A program made the position numbers and the translations under genes. A stretch of 64,000 nt of DNA from Streptomyces sp. NBC_01244 (GTDB lineage: Bacteria > Actinomycetota > Actinomycetes > Streptomycetales > Streptomycetaceae), in NCBI RefSeq assembly GCF_035987325.1, contig NZ_CP108488.1, positions 8,866,001-8,930,000 of the forward strand, written 5' to 3'. The notes beneath the pieces are model-generated. The model saw only the letters and a list, made by a program, of their open reading frames with translations. It was not told the DNA's origin and made no database searches. Shown here piece after piece: positions 16,624-25,043 of the stretch (the first letter of the stretch is position 1; the number at the start of each line of letters is the position of its first letter).

Positions 16624-17004
16624 TCAGTCGAGGCAGAAGATGTTCTCCTCGGGATCGGTCATCACGATGATGCCTTCGTTGACCTCATCGGATTCCAGGC
16701 GGTACAGCCGCTTCGCGCCCAGCGCCTCCAGCCTGGCGGCCTCCACCTCCAGCACGGCCATCCTCTCGTCCCCCTTCAGACCGGGTGCCGAGCGCACGTC
16801 CAGGTGCAGGCGGTTCTTCGCCGCGGTCTTGGCCTCCTGGACCTTCTGGAAGTAGAGCCGCGGCCCCTTGCCGTCCGGATCCGAGATGGCCGCCCAGTCG
16901 GCGGAGCCCCCCGGCTGGACGCGATAGCCCAGCGCCTGCGCCCAGAACTCGGCCTGCGCGCCCGGATCGGCGCAGTCGTACGTCACCTGGAATTCCTTGG
17001 CCAT
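16624..17004 (-). CDS. Glyoxalase-like domain protein (VOC fold)
   Basis: 126 residues from ATG 17004. A single glyoxalase-6-type domain: VTYDCADPGAQAEFWAQALGY at the N-terminus, PRLYFQKVQEAKTAAKNRLHLDV in the middle, and IVMTDPEENIFCLD at the end. The NRLHLDV and FCLD segments are signatures of this large actinobacterial group, whose substrates are mostly unknown. It lies upstream of, and transcribed toward, the SoxR-box promoter region, with a separate promoter. Divergent from the adenylation-like gene. Confidence 0.88.
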   Translation of the reverse strand: MAKEFQVTYDCADPGAQAEFWAQALGYRVQPGGSADWAAISDPDGKGPRLYFQKVQEAKTAAKNRLHLDVRSAPGLKGDERMAVLEVEAARLEALGAKRLYRLESDEVNEGIIVMTDPEENIFCLD

Positions 17005-17140
17005 GTGGCCTCCGACCATTCGAAACCTGTCCACCGGTACCAGTCGGCACCAGCGCAGGACGATAGTGGATCAACCATCGCTCGTACGAGGGATTTTCGC
17101 AGCCCTCGTGGCTGTCGGTGCCCGGTGCCAGAATCGGTCC

Positions 17141-19315
17141 ATGACGCAGGGATCAGAGCCCTTCACGCACTCCGGCCGCCGCGCCCGCGACACCGTTCTC
17201 TCCCGCTTCGAACGCTGGGCCCGCGACACCCCCGGAGCCCAGGCCCTCGCCGCGGGCGCCGAAAGCCTCACCTACGGACAACTCGACGCACGCGCCAACC
17301 AGTCGGCCCGCCACCTCCTCGACCGCGGACTGCCCGAACGGGCCGTCGTCGCCGTGTGCTCCGCCCCGCGGGCCGAGCTCCTCGTCCTCCTCCTCGGCAT
17401 CCTCAAGGCCGGCGCCGCCTACACCGTCATCGACGTCGAGAACCCGCGCACGGGGCAGCGCCAGCTCGCCGCCGCCCGCCCCTTCGCCCTGCTCGCCGAC
17501 GCCGCGGACCAGGCCCGCCTCGACGACGGCGGCGACCTGCGGGTGATCCGCACCGGCGGTGACCACGCGGTCGCCACCGCCGGACTGCCCACCGACCCGC
17601 CGGACCGGGCACCGCGAGGGGAGACGGCCGCCGTGCTGTTCACCGCGGGTGCGGACCGGCGGGCCGTCTCGCTCTCCCACGAACGGTTCCTCGCCGCCCA
17701 CGAAGGCTGGGCCCGGGTCGCGGGGCCGGTACCCGAGGACCGGCACCTGATCACCGCCGCCCCGGACCTCACCGGCTTCGCCGCCGGATGGACGCGGGCC
17801 CTGTGCGAGGGCGGCGCCCTCGTCCTGCCCGAAGGCCCGCGCTGGACACCCGAGTCACTGCGCCGCGCCGTCGACGCCGAGCGGGTCACCGTCCTGCACA
17901 CCGACCCGGGCACCGCCACCCAGCTCCTCGTCCGCGACCGGGAGGCCTCCCTGTCGCGGACCCTGCACCGTCCCGACGAGGGGCTGCGGTCGCTGCGCAT
18001 GGTCACGGTCACCGGCGACCGCCTCTACCTCGACGAGCAGGCCGCGCTGCTCGCCCGGCTGCGGCCCGGAGCCCGGCTGCTCAACGTCTACGGGCCCACC
18101 GAAGCGGCGGGCGTCGGCGCCCGCTTCGAACTCCCGCAGCTCGCCGGCCCCTTGGACGGGTCCGAGGAGCTCTCGCTGATCGGAGCCGCCTTCCCCGGCT
18201 GCGAACTGGACGTGCGCGACGGGCAGATCCACCTCACCGTGCCCGGCGGCGGCGAACCGATCCCCACCGGCGACCTCGGAGCGCCGCGCGCCGACGGCCT
18301 GCTGGAGTTCCGGGGCCGGATCCGCGACCGGCTCACCGCCGACGGAACGTCCCTCGACCCCCATCCCGTCGAGTCCGCGATCCGCAGCCACGAAGCGGTC
18401 GGCGCCGCGCTCCTGGCCGAGGTCAAGGGGGCCGGTACGGGGGTGAACGCGCGGCCGAGGCTCGTCGCCTTCCTCGCCCCGGCCGCGGAGAACGACGCCT
18501 GGCCCCCGGGCTCCGACCTCCCCGACGGCGGGGAACTCCGCCGCCACCTGGCGGGCAGGCTTCCGGGGGTCATGATGCCGAGTGCCGTGGTCCGGCTGCC
18601 CAGGATCCCCCGGGACAGGGCCGGCCGCGAGCAGCGGGCCGCGCTCCCGATGCCGCCGGGGCGGGCCGGGGACGACCGCGGCGGCGACGGGGGTGGGGGC
18701 GGCAAGTACGGCGGTAGGTACGTGAGGAGCGACTCGGGGCCCAATATCGCCGGATGGGCCGGCGTCATCTTCTTCATCGCGGTCGGGCTGGTCCTGGTGG
18801 CCGGCTTCACCATGCTCCTGACCATGATCTTCTGGCCCGGTTCCACGGACCTCTCCGGCGTCCCGAACCCGTACGCGACGCTCTTCTTCCTCCTCTACAT
18901 GTGCGAATGCTGGGCTTTCGCGGCCGGCGTGTGGTTCCTGTTCGCCGGCCGGTCCCGGATGCGCCGCCACGGGCGCCGCGGCCCCCGCATCACCGCGGCC
19001 GCCCATCTGGCGATCGTCTACCTGCTGGCCGCGTGGTGGCCGCAGGACAACTTCTACCGGCTGGCGGCCAAACAGGACTGGCCGCAACAGGCCGCGCTCG
19101 TCTACGCCTTCAACATCCCGCTGATGATCGCCGCCGGGGTCGTGGCGGTCTACGCCTCCCGTCCGCCGCTCAGTGCCTTCGACGTGGAGTCGGATCCGGT
19201 GTCGGCCTCGGCGTCGGGTCCGGCGTCGGGTCCGGCATCGGCGTCGGGTCCGACTTCGGTTCCGGCGCAGGCACCGGTCCGGGACGGGGTCCGGGCCGAC
19301 GATCCGGCCGGCTGA
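17141..19315 (+). CDS. Adenylation-domain-like protein fused to a four-helix membrane domain; catalytic motifs degenerate
   Basis: 724 residues from ATG 17141. Residues 15-500 resemble an NRPS/acyl-CoA ligase adenylation domain: LTYGQLDARANQSARHL (A1 region), LKAGAAYTVID (A2), NVYGPTEA (A5), IPTGDLG (A7), GRIRDRL (A8). The phosphate-binding A3 loop, normally SGSTGxPKG, reads FTAGADRRAVSLSH, and the A10 catalytic Lys (family NGK) is replaced (RAGREQR). About four transmembrane helices follow (residues 535-680, beginning GWAGVIFFIAVGLVLV), then a Ser/Ala/Pro tail. It is probably a membrane-anchored pseudo-adenylation protein; no carrier protein domain is present. The last 166 bp overlap the convergent ATP-grasp gene. 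Confidence 0.82.
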   Translation: MTQGSEPFTHSGRRARDTVLSRFERWARDTPGAQALAAGAESLTYGQLDARANQSARHLLDRGLPERAVVAVCSAPRAELLVLLLGILKAGAAYTVIDVENPRTGQRQLAAARPFALLADAADQARLDDGGDLRVIRTGGDHAVATAGLPTDPPDRAPRGETAAVLFTAGADRRAVSLSHERFLAAHEGWARVAGPVPEDRHLITAAPDLTGFAAGWTRALCEGGALVLPEGPRWTPESLRRAVDAERVTVLHTDPGTATQLLVRDREASLSRTLHRPDEGLRSLRMVTVTGDRLYLDEQAALLARLRPGARLLNVYGPTEAAGVGARFELPQLAGPLDGSEELSLIGAAFPGCELDVRDGQIHLTVPGGGEPIPTGDLGAPRADGLLEFRGRIRDRLTADGTSLDPHPVESAIRSHEAVGAALLAEVKGAGTGVNARPRLVAFLAPAAENDAWPPGSDLPDGGELRRHLAGRLPGVMMPSAVVRLPRIPRDRAGREQRAALPMPPGRAGDDRGGDGGGGGKYGGRYVRSDSGPNIAGWAGVIFFIAVGLVLVAGFTMLLTMIFWPGSTDLSGVPNPYATLFFLLYMCECWAFAAGVWFLFAGRSRMRRHGRRGPRITAAAHLAIVYLLAAWWPQDNFYRLAAKQDWPQQAALVYAFNIPLMIAAGVVAVYASRPPLSAFDVESDPVSASASGPASGPASASGPTSVPAQAPVRDGVRADDPAG

Positions 19316-21258
19316 GCGCCGGCCGGCCGCTCCCCGGCCGGCCCGTCCCCGGCCATCTGCTCGAACACCGCCCCGACGGACAGGGCTTCCGCCCGCACCA
19401 GCCGTTCGGCCGCGTCCAGCAGCTCCCTGCCGGTCGCGGCCACCAGGGCGCCCATCCAGGGTGCCGGTTCGAAGGCGCCGGTGGGGATGGCGGGGAGGAA
19501 CACCGCGCCGATCCCGGCGCACCGGCGGGACAGCCGCTCGCACAGTTCGCCGAAGGCCGCCTCCGGCAGCCGGGCGCCGAGATCCACCCGGTCGGCGATC
19601 CGTACGAAGTGTCCCGCGCCCCGCAGTTCGTCGAGCCGGGCCGCCACCACGAAGGCGACGGACGGCCCGGTCAGGCGCAGGTTCGTCTCCGTCGGGGCGA
19701 GCCGTCCCGCGCCGTCGGCGACGAAGTCCACGTCGAACCAGCCCCGGTAGCCCGCTGCCGACAGCTCGCGTCCCACCGCGCGCCCGAAGGCGAGCAGCGG
19801 TTCCTCCGCCCACCCGGGCAGCACCCCCGGACCCACCGTCGCCCCGCGGTACCCGCCGTCCGCCACGTCCATCACCGCCCCGCCGACCTCGTGCACGCGG
19901 CCCCGCGCGTCCACGAACCCGTCGTACGTGAGATCGCGCGGCTCGGCCGGATCCGCCGGACCGCGTACGTACTCCTCCACCAGCAGAGGTCCGCGCGGCA
20001 GCGCCCGCACCACCGCCCGGGCGCCGCCCGCCGCCCGGACCCGCTCGGGGGTCATCACCGTGGTGCCCGAACCTCCGACGCCGTGCTCCGATTTCAGAAC
20101 AGTGCTCTCGCCCGCCCTGGTGCGGGACGCCAGCAGCCGGACCGCCGCCCGCCGGCTGTCCGCCCGCCACTGTGCGGGCAGCGTGATCGCGGGGTGCCCG
20201 CCCTCCGCGAGGATCCGGCCGAACAGCCCGTGCGCCGCGGACTTCGACTCGTACCGCAGCTCGTCCGGCCGCCAGGGCCGCCGGGCCAGCCGGGCGAAGG
20301 GGGCGGTCAGGCCCCACGGCACGAGGGGCGCGGCTTCGGTCCCGGCCCCGGCCTCGGCTCCGGTACCGGCCTCGCCCCCGGCTCCGGCTCCGGCCCTGGT
20401 CAGCCGTGCGGCCAGCGCCGGCCGGGACCGTACGGCGTCCGACAGGTCCCGGTCCCGCTCCGCGAGCCCGTCGTACACCTCCACCCCGGCGGGCCAGTCC
20501 AGTTGGCGCCCGAGCAGGGAGATCCAGCCCGGCGGCACCGGTCGCGGCAGCACCAGCGCGGCCGGCCGCGGGCTGTAGAAGGCGGCCAGGCAGGCGTAGT
20601 GGTGGGCTGCCCGCTGTTCCCGGTCCAGGGAGGCGTCCGCGAACTGCGCGTTGTACTCGGCGACGTTGCCCACGTGCACGGCCGCCCCGCCGCCCGTCCA
20701 GGCCCGGGCCCAGTCGGCCAGGGGCGCGGGCGCCACCTCGAACCGCACCAGCCCGCCGGGAGCGCCCGGCCCTGCATCGGGCCCTGCATCGGGCCCCGCG
20801 TCCGGCCCCGGCTCCGGACCCGAGGCCATCGCGCCCATCGCCCGGTAGAACCCGGCCGCGTGCGGATCGGCGTCGATCAGCAGCCGGCGGAAGCCGAGCG
20901 CCGAGGCGCGCCGCAGCACGTCCCGGTACAGCAGGCGTCCCACGCCCCCGCCGATGGCGGCCGGTTCGACGAAGAGCAGCCCCAGCCGTCCGAACGGCGG
21001 CTCCCCGTCCAGGGAGGCGAGTCCGAGCACGGCGTCCGGGCCGTCGCCGGACCGGGCCCCGGCACCCGCACCCGCGCCCGCGGCCTTGGCCTCGGCGACC
21101 ACGATCCGCCGCCGCACCTCGTCCCCGGCCCCGATCCGCAACTCGGGAGCGCACGCGGCGAGAAACTCGGCCCCGTAGCCCCAGTGGGCCTTGGAGCGCA
21201 TGACCAGCCCCGTCAGTGCGCCGGCCTCATCGGGCCGCGCCGCCCTGAGCTCTGCCAT
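19150..21258 (-). CDS. GNAT acetyltransferase-like / pre-ATP-grasp / ATP-grasp fusion protein
   Basis: 702 residues from ATG 21258, with AGGAA upstream. The N-terminal GNAT-like domain (about 1-150) has FGRLGLLFVEPAAIGGGVGRLLYRDVL. A pre-ATP-grasp-like region (about 190-300, VGNVAEYNAQF, AAHHYACLAAFYSP) follows. The ATP-grasp domain (about 360-600) has VLKSEHGVGGSGTTV as the nucleotide loop, GPLLVEEYVRGP, and the metal site GWFDVDFVADGAG...APTETNLRLTG. ATP-grasp enzymes ligate a carboxylate (through acyl phosphate) to an amine; such fusions in actinomycetes are suspected peptide or amide ligases. Low-complexity Gly/Ala/Pro/Asp linkers (GPDAGPDAGP) recur. The tail overlaps the convergent adenylation-like gene antisense. 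Substrates unknown. Confidence 0.82.
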   Translation of the reverse strand: MAELRAARPDEAGALTGLVMRSKAHWGYGAEFLAACAPELRIGAGDEVRRRIVVAEAKAAGAGAGAGARSGDGPDAVLGLASLDGEPPFGRLGLLFVEPAAIGGGVGRLLYRDVLRRASALGFRRLLIDADPHAAGFYRAMGAMASGPEPGPDAGPDAGPDAGPGAPGGLVRFEVAPAPLADWARAWTGGGAAVHVGNVAEYNAQFADASLDREQRAAHHYACLAAFYSPRPAALVLPRPVPPGWISLLGRQLDWPAGVEVYDGLAERDRDLSDAVRSRPALAARLTRAGAGAGGEAGTGAEAGAGTEAAPLVPWGLTAPFARLARRPWRPDELRYESKSAAHGLFGRILAEGGHPAITLPAQWRADSRRAAVRLLASRTRAGESTVLKSEHGVGGSGTTVMTPERVRAAGGARAVVRALPRGPLLVEEYVRGPADPAEPRDLTYDGFVDARGRVHEVGGAVMDVADGGYRGATVGPGVLPGWAEEPLLAFGRAVGRELSAAGYRGWFDVDFVADGAGRLAPTETNLRLTGPSVAFVVAARLDELRGAGHFVRIADRVDLGARLPEAAFGELCERLSRRCAGIGAVFLPAIPTGAFEPAPWMGALVAATGRELLDAAERLVRAEALSVGAVFEQMAGDGPAGERPAGAQPAGSSARTPSRTGACAGTEVGPDADAGPDAGPDAEADTGSDSTSKALSGGREA

Positions 21259-21363
21259 TTCCTGACCTCCCCATGGTCGGGTGCGGTGCCGTGCGATAGA
21301 TTCGGCCACCGCGACGACAGGCACGCGACGTACTTCCTACCCCACCCCGGAGACGGCTTCCCA

Positions 21364-21786
21364 ATGAGCGACATCATCAATGGACTTGGCCGCACCACCG
21401 CATTCGGCGGTGTCGGCCTGGTGCTGCTCATCCTCGGCATCGTCCTGGTGGACGTGCTGACCCCCGGCAAGCTGCCGAAGCAGATCTGGGAAGAGCGCAA
21501 CCGGAACGCCTCCGTGATGCTCTCCTCGGCGCTGCTCGGCATCGGCGGCATCGTCTTCACCTCGATCTGGACCACGTACGACAGCTTCGGCAAGGGCCTG
21601 CTCTCCACGGCGGCGTTCGGACTCCTCGGCCTGGTCCTGATGGCCGTGGCCTTCCTGGTGCTGGACCTGGTGACCCCGGGCAAGCTAGGCGCCATCGTGG
21701 TCGACCCCGAGCCGCACCCCGCCGTGTGGGTGACCGCCTCCTGCAACCTCGCGGTCGCCGCGATCGTGGCCGCCTCGATCGCCTGA
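21364..21786 (+). CDS. DUF350 (UPF0719) membrane protein
   Basis: 140 residues from ATG 21364. Four predicted transmembrane helices in two similar halves: GGVGLVLLILGIVLVDVLTPGKLPKQIW and FGLLGLVLMAVAFLVLDLVTPGKLGAIV (split here, each with the repeated D-x-x-TPGKL signature of the family). This internal duplication is characteristic of DUF350. The biochemical role is not known; in actinobacteria it often neighbours PspA-like or glutathionylspermidine synthase/ATP-grasp-like genes. The divergent ATP-grasp gene here starts 105 bp away. Confidence 0.9.
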   Translation: MSDIINGLGRTTAFGGVGLVLLILGIVLVDVLTPGKLPKQIWEERNRNASVMLSSALLGIGGIVFTSIWTTYDSFGKGLLSTAAFGLLGLVLMAVAFLVLDLVTPGKLGAIVVDPEPHPAVWVTASCNLAVAAIVAASIA

Positions 21787-21822
21787 CGGCCCGCGCACGC
21801 GTACGCGTACGCACCAACCACA

Positions 21823-21858
21823 CGAGAGCGCCGCTCCCCTCGGGGAGCGGCGCTCTCG
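21823..21858. terminator. Bidirectional terminator hairpin
   Basis: Perfect 17-bp inverted repeat (arms 21823-21839 and 21842-21858, arm sequence CGAGAGCGCCGCTCCCC) followed by TTTCG on the plus strand. It lies between the DUF350 gene and the convergent acyltransferase gene and can serve both. Confidence 0.85.
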
Positions 21859-21885
21859 TTTCGTACGGGTGCTCCGGCCGCCGCT

Positions 21886-23139
21886 CTACGCCAGCCCCAG
21901 TGCGAACACCGCGAACCCGGCCGCCAGCAGGCCCGCCACGGTGCGGCGCACCGCCGTGGACCGCGTCAGGCCTGCTGGAGGCCGCTCGAAGCGGCGGGCG
22001 TAGCGGGCGATGGCCACCAGCAGCGCCGCGAACACCGGCATCCATGCCAGCCGCGCCACGATCCACCCCACACTGTCCGGCGCCGTCGTCAGCCCGGCCA
22101 GGGCGCCCGCGAACGACCCCGGTACGGCGGCCGTCAGCATCGCCGTCTGGTGCCAGCACAGGATCGTCATCGCGCACAGGTTGATCACGACCACCGGGGC
22201 CCACAGCACCGGCCGGGCCAGCAGCCGGGCCAGCCGGTCCCGCAGCAGGATCGCGGCGCCCGACTGGACCGAGGCCAGGGCCAGTACCAGCAGCGACGGC
22301 GGATGCGAGTTGGTCCGGGCCTCACCCGGCACACCGACCATCGACGCCGGGTAGTGGAAGACCATCAGCAGGGCCGCGAACAGCGCGCCCCCGCCCGCCA
22401 GCAGCAGCAGGCCCCCGCGCCGCCCGATCCGGCCCTCGCCCCAGTCCACGCCGAGCTGGTACGCGAACAGCCAGCCCGGCAGGATGTTCACCAGCGCCAC
22501 CCACCCGGGCACCGAGTCCGCGAAGGGCCCGTAGCGCAGGAAGTCCACGACGGCCACCGAGGCGAGCAGTGGGGCCGCCGCCCAGCCGCCGAAGCGGTGC
22601 GCGGCGCGCACGCAGTACGGGGTCAGCGCGGTGACCACCACGTACACCCCGACGAACCACAGCGGCTGGATCACCAGCTTCGCCCCGGTCCGCAGGGTGG
22701 CCTCGGGCACTCCGGCCGCGTACAGCACGGGCGCGGCCAGCGCCCACACCGCCGTGACCCCGAGCACCGGCCGCCCCAGCCGGGCGATCCGGCCCTTCAG
22801 CCAGGCCCCGGCCGATCCGGTGTGCCGCCGGAAGGAGAGCGCCGCGGCGTAGCCGCCGACGAGGAAGAAGACGCCGAGCATCTGCAGCACCCAACTGGCC
22901 GGGGCCAGGCCGCCGAAGGCGGAGAGGGGGCTGGCGTTGTGCAGGGCCCCGTCGGCGTCGAGGGTGAACCCGCCGAGCAGCCAGTGCCCGGTCGGAACGG
23001 CCAGCAGGGCCAGCGCCCGCAGCCCGTCGATCGCCCGGTCCCGGTGGGCGGGGGTCTTCGCATCGATCCGGCCGGCGGCCGCCCGGGCCCTGGTGAGGAT
23101 GGACGGCGTGGTCGCCGTCGCGGTCATGGTCGCGCTCAT
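21886..23139 (-). CDS. Membrane acyltransferase (acyltransferase-3 family)
   Basis: 417 residues from ATG 23139. About ten transmembrane helices. The N-terminus carries the family signature: AIDGLRALALLAVPTGHWLLGG, with the His thought to be catalytic, then LQMLGVFFLVGGYAAALSF and RRHTGSAGAWLKGRIARLGRP. These enzymes O-acylate extracytoplasmic sugars, peptidoglycan or lipids from acyl-CoA. It overlaps the upstream secreted hydrolase gene by ATGA (23136-23139), so the two are co-translated and may act on one envelope or secreted product. Confidence 0.9.
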   Translation of the reverse strand: MSATMTATATTPSILTRARAAAGRIDAKTPAHRDRAIDGLRALALLAVPTGHWLLGGFTLDADGALHNASPLSAFGGLAPASWVLQMLGVFFLVGGYAAALSFRRHTGSAGAWLKGRIARLGRPVLGVTAVWALAAPVLYAAGVPEATLRTGAKLVIQPLWFVGVYVVVTALTPYCVRAAHRFGGWAAAPLLASVAVVDFLRYGPFADSVPGWVALVNILPGWLFAYQLGVDWGEGRIGRRGGLLLLAGGGALFAALLMVFHYPASMVGVPGEARTNSHPPSLLVLALASVQSGAAILLRDRLARLLARPVLWAPVVVINLCAMTILCWHQTAMLTAAVPGSFAGALAGLTTAPDSVGWIVARLAWMPVFAALLVAIARYARRFERPPAGLTRSTAVRRTVAGLLAAGFAVFALGLA

Positions 23140-24179
23140 CGGGCCGCTCCCGTCGCGATCGCGGCGAAGGCCTTCAGGGAGCGGGTGCCGGGAGTGAAGT
23201 AGCCGGTGTGGCCCGCCACGTCGGCGGCGTCGATCCGGCGGGCGCCGAAGGCGGCCGAGGTGGGATCGGCGCCGTGGCCGAGCCCGGCGAACTCCACGTT
23301 GGGCACGTCGGAGATCCAGTCGGAGGGCCCGCGCGCCGCCCATACGCGGGCGCCGGTGCGCAGGCCCTCGACGCTGCCGGACCGCATCCCCGGTGAGCCG
23401 AAGGCGACGATGTCGGTGGCGTCCGTGTGCCGGGCCGCCAGCCCGCAGACCACCGAGCCGTAGCTGTGGCAGAACAGCACCGGATCGGGTGCGCCGACCG
23501 CGTCGAGCCCCTCGGTGAACCGGGCGAGGCGGACCGCGCCCGCCTGCGCCAGCCGCCCGCGGGCCGTGTCCAGCCCCACCCCGACGGGGGTGGTGTAGCC
23601 GGTCCAGGCGATGACGGCGACGCCCTCCCCGGTCGCGGACCACAAGGCGCGGGCCATGCCCGCCGGGCCGGTGTGGGCGGCCCGCGGGCGGTCGTAGGTG
23701 GTGGCGTCGTTGTCCGAGCCCGGCACGATCACCGAGACGTGCGCGGCCCGCCCCAGGTCGCCGAAGACCTCGGCGACGGTGCCCCGACCGCGCGGGTCGA
23801 AGGCCAGGATCTGCCGGCCGGGCGCGGCCAGCGAAGCGAAGCGGGGCTCGCCGGTCGCCGTCACGGCCAGCCGGTTGGCCTCGTACCTGAGGGGGAGCGG
23901 AGCCCCGTCCAGATGGCCCACCACCAGCGGGTGGGCCCGTACGAGGTCCCGTGCCCGGGACCCGTCCAGCCCGGCGAAGAACCGCGCGACCTCCAAGGGC
24001 GTGGCCCGCGCCGGGTCCGGCAGCGGCTGCCCGGACATCGTGTCGGCCCGCCAGGCGGCGGCGCCCGGCGGCGGGCCGGTGACCGCGGACAGGGCGTCCG
24101 CGGAGGCCCATCCCGCGGTGCCGGCGACGACGGTCGCCGCCAGTGCGGCCGTGACCAGTGTCTTTGCGAAGCGGCGCAT
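23136..24179 (-). CDS. Secreted alpha/beta hydrolase (DUF1023 type)
   Basis: 347 residues from ATG 24179, with a purine-rich SD region (GAGGAGAAGG). Signal peptide at residues 1-28 (MRRFAKTLVTAALAATVVAG then TAGWASA, cut near AxA). The DUF1023 domain has VSVIVPGSDNDATTYDR, VIAWTGYTTPVGVGL and the nucleophile elbow LFCHSYGSVVCGLAA (CxSxG rather than GxSxG), with late Asp and His (VAGHTGYFTPGT). Predicted to hydrolyse an ester or amide outside the membrane. It is first in a two-gene operon with the acyltransferase. A 17-bp palindrome lies just upstream. Confidence 0.9.
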   Translation of the reverse strand: MRRFAKTLVTAALAATVVAGTAGWASADALSAVTGPPPGAAAWRADTMSGQPLPDPARATPLEVARFFAGLDGSRARDLVRAHPLVVGHLDGAPLPLRYEANRLAVTATGEPRFASLAAPGRQILAFDPRGRGTVAEVFGDLGRAAHVSVIVPGSDNDATTYDRPRAAHTGPAGMARALWSATGEGVAVIAWTGYTTPVGVGLDTARGRLAQAGAVRLARFTEGLDAVGAPDPVLFCHSYGSVVCGLAARHTDATDIVAFGSPGMRSGSVEGLRTGARVWAARGPSDWISDVPNVEFAGLGHGADPTSAAFGARRIDAADVAGHTGYFTPGTRSLKAFAAIATGAAR

Positions 24180-24191
24180 GCCCCTTCTCCT

Positions 24192-24208
24192 CTCCTCGTG
24201 ACGAGGAG
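24192..24208. promoter_or_regulatory. 17-bp palindrome upstream of the secreted hydrolase
   Basis: CTCCTCGTGACGAGGAG: perfect 8-bp arms around a central base, 13 bp upstream of the start codon on the minus strand and overlapping the purine-rich ribosome-binding region. It could be an operator or an SD-sequestering hairpin; the choice cannot be made by reading. Confidence 0.45.
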
Positions 24209-24359
24209 GAAGGTAAGAAGGAGGTGGCGAAGCGGGCGTCGCACCGTGGAGCCAAATCCGATGTCATACCCGGGTAGGGGGTGGAGGAGAAGATCCTCCC
24301 GGCGGGCCGGGATCCGGGATCCGGGGTCCGGGGCCGGGCGGGTCAGGCCGTCTCCTCGC

Positions 24360-25043
24360 TCAGGCCGTCGTGTCGCCCGGCCGAACCAGCCCGGCCTCGT
24401 AGGCGAAGATCACGGCCTGGGCCCGGTCGCGCAGGTCCAGTTTCCCCAGCACCCGCCCGATGTGCGTCTTGACCGTCTGCTCGGCGACCACCAGATGACC
24501 GGCGATCTCCTGGTTCGACAGCCCGCGCGCGATCAGTTCCAGGACCTCGGTCTCCCGCGGGGTCAGCCCGTTCAGCCGCAGCGCGGGATCGCGGCGCGGC
24601 ACGGGCCGCCGCTCGACGAAGTCCGCGATCAGCCGCCGGGTCACCGACGGAGCCAGCAGCGCCTCGCCCGAGGCGACCACCCGTACCGCCGCGATCAGAT
24701 CCGCCGGCGGGGCGTCCTTCAGCAGGAAGCCGGAGGCCCCCGCGCGCAGGGCCTCGTACACGTAGTCGTCGATGTCGAAGGTGGTCAGCATCAGCACCTT
24801 CGGCCGGTGCACCACCCCCGGCGGGGGATCGAGGAGCTCGCGGGCGGCGCTGAGCCCGTCCATCTCCGGCATCCGGACGTCCATCAGCACCACGTCGGGG
24901 TGGACGGTGCGGGAGACCTGGATCCCCTGGCGTCCGTCGGGCGCCTCACCCACCACGTCGATGTCGGCCTGCGCCGACAACAGCGCGGCGAAACCCGCCC
25001 GCACCATGGCCTGGTCGTCGACGATGATCACGCGGATGGTCAA
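24360..25043 (-). CDS. NarL/FixJ-type response regulator
   Basis: 227 residues from TTG 25043, chosen because GAGGAA lies at good spacing and the family start MTIRVIIVDDQ fits; GTG 25031 would cut into strand 1. The receiver domain (1-125) has phospho-acceptor Asp55 (VLMDVRMPEMDG), acidic pair DD (VDD), Thr (MLTTF) and Lys (LLKDAP). The LuxR-type HTH (about 160-225) has LTPRETEVLELIARGLSNQEIAGHL and TVKTHIGRVLGKL. The start overlaps the kinase stop by 4 nt (TTGA), so the pair is translationally coupled. It acts on transcription; targets are unknown, perhaps the hydrolase/acyltransferase operon just downstream. Confidence 0.95.
   Translation of the reverse strand: MTIRVIIVDDQAMVRAGFAALLSAQADIDVVGEAPDGRQGIQVSRTVHPDVVLMDVRMPEMDGLSAARELLDPPPGVVHRPKVLMLTTFDIDDYVYEALRAGASGFLLKDAPPADLIAAVRVVASGEALLAPSVTRRLIADFVERRPVPRRDPALRLNGLTPRETEVLELIARGLSNQEIAGHLVVAEQTVKTHIGRVLGKLDLRDRAQAVIFAYEAGLVRPGDTTA

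Noticed and set aside
14554..17562. 1002-codon plus-strand frame opposite the ABC exporter
   Set aside because: Gln/Arg/Gly-rich shadow of the exporter, whose Walker motifs are on the minus strand.
17855..21154. Very long minus-strand frame (1099 codons)
   Set aside because: Runs through the true ATP-grasp gene in a wrong frame; low-complexity Arg/Gly sequence with no domain.
17141..21258. Calling the adenylation-like and ATP-grasp genes a biosynthetic gene cluster
   Set aside because: The adenylation motifs are degenerate, there is no carrier protein, and the genes are convergent rather than an operon. Only a functional link is suggested.
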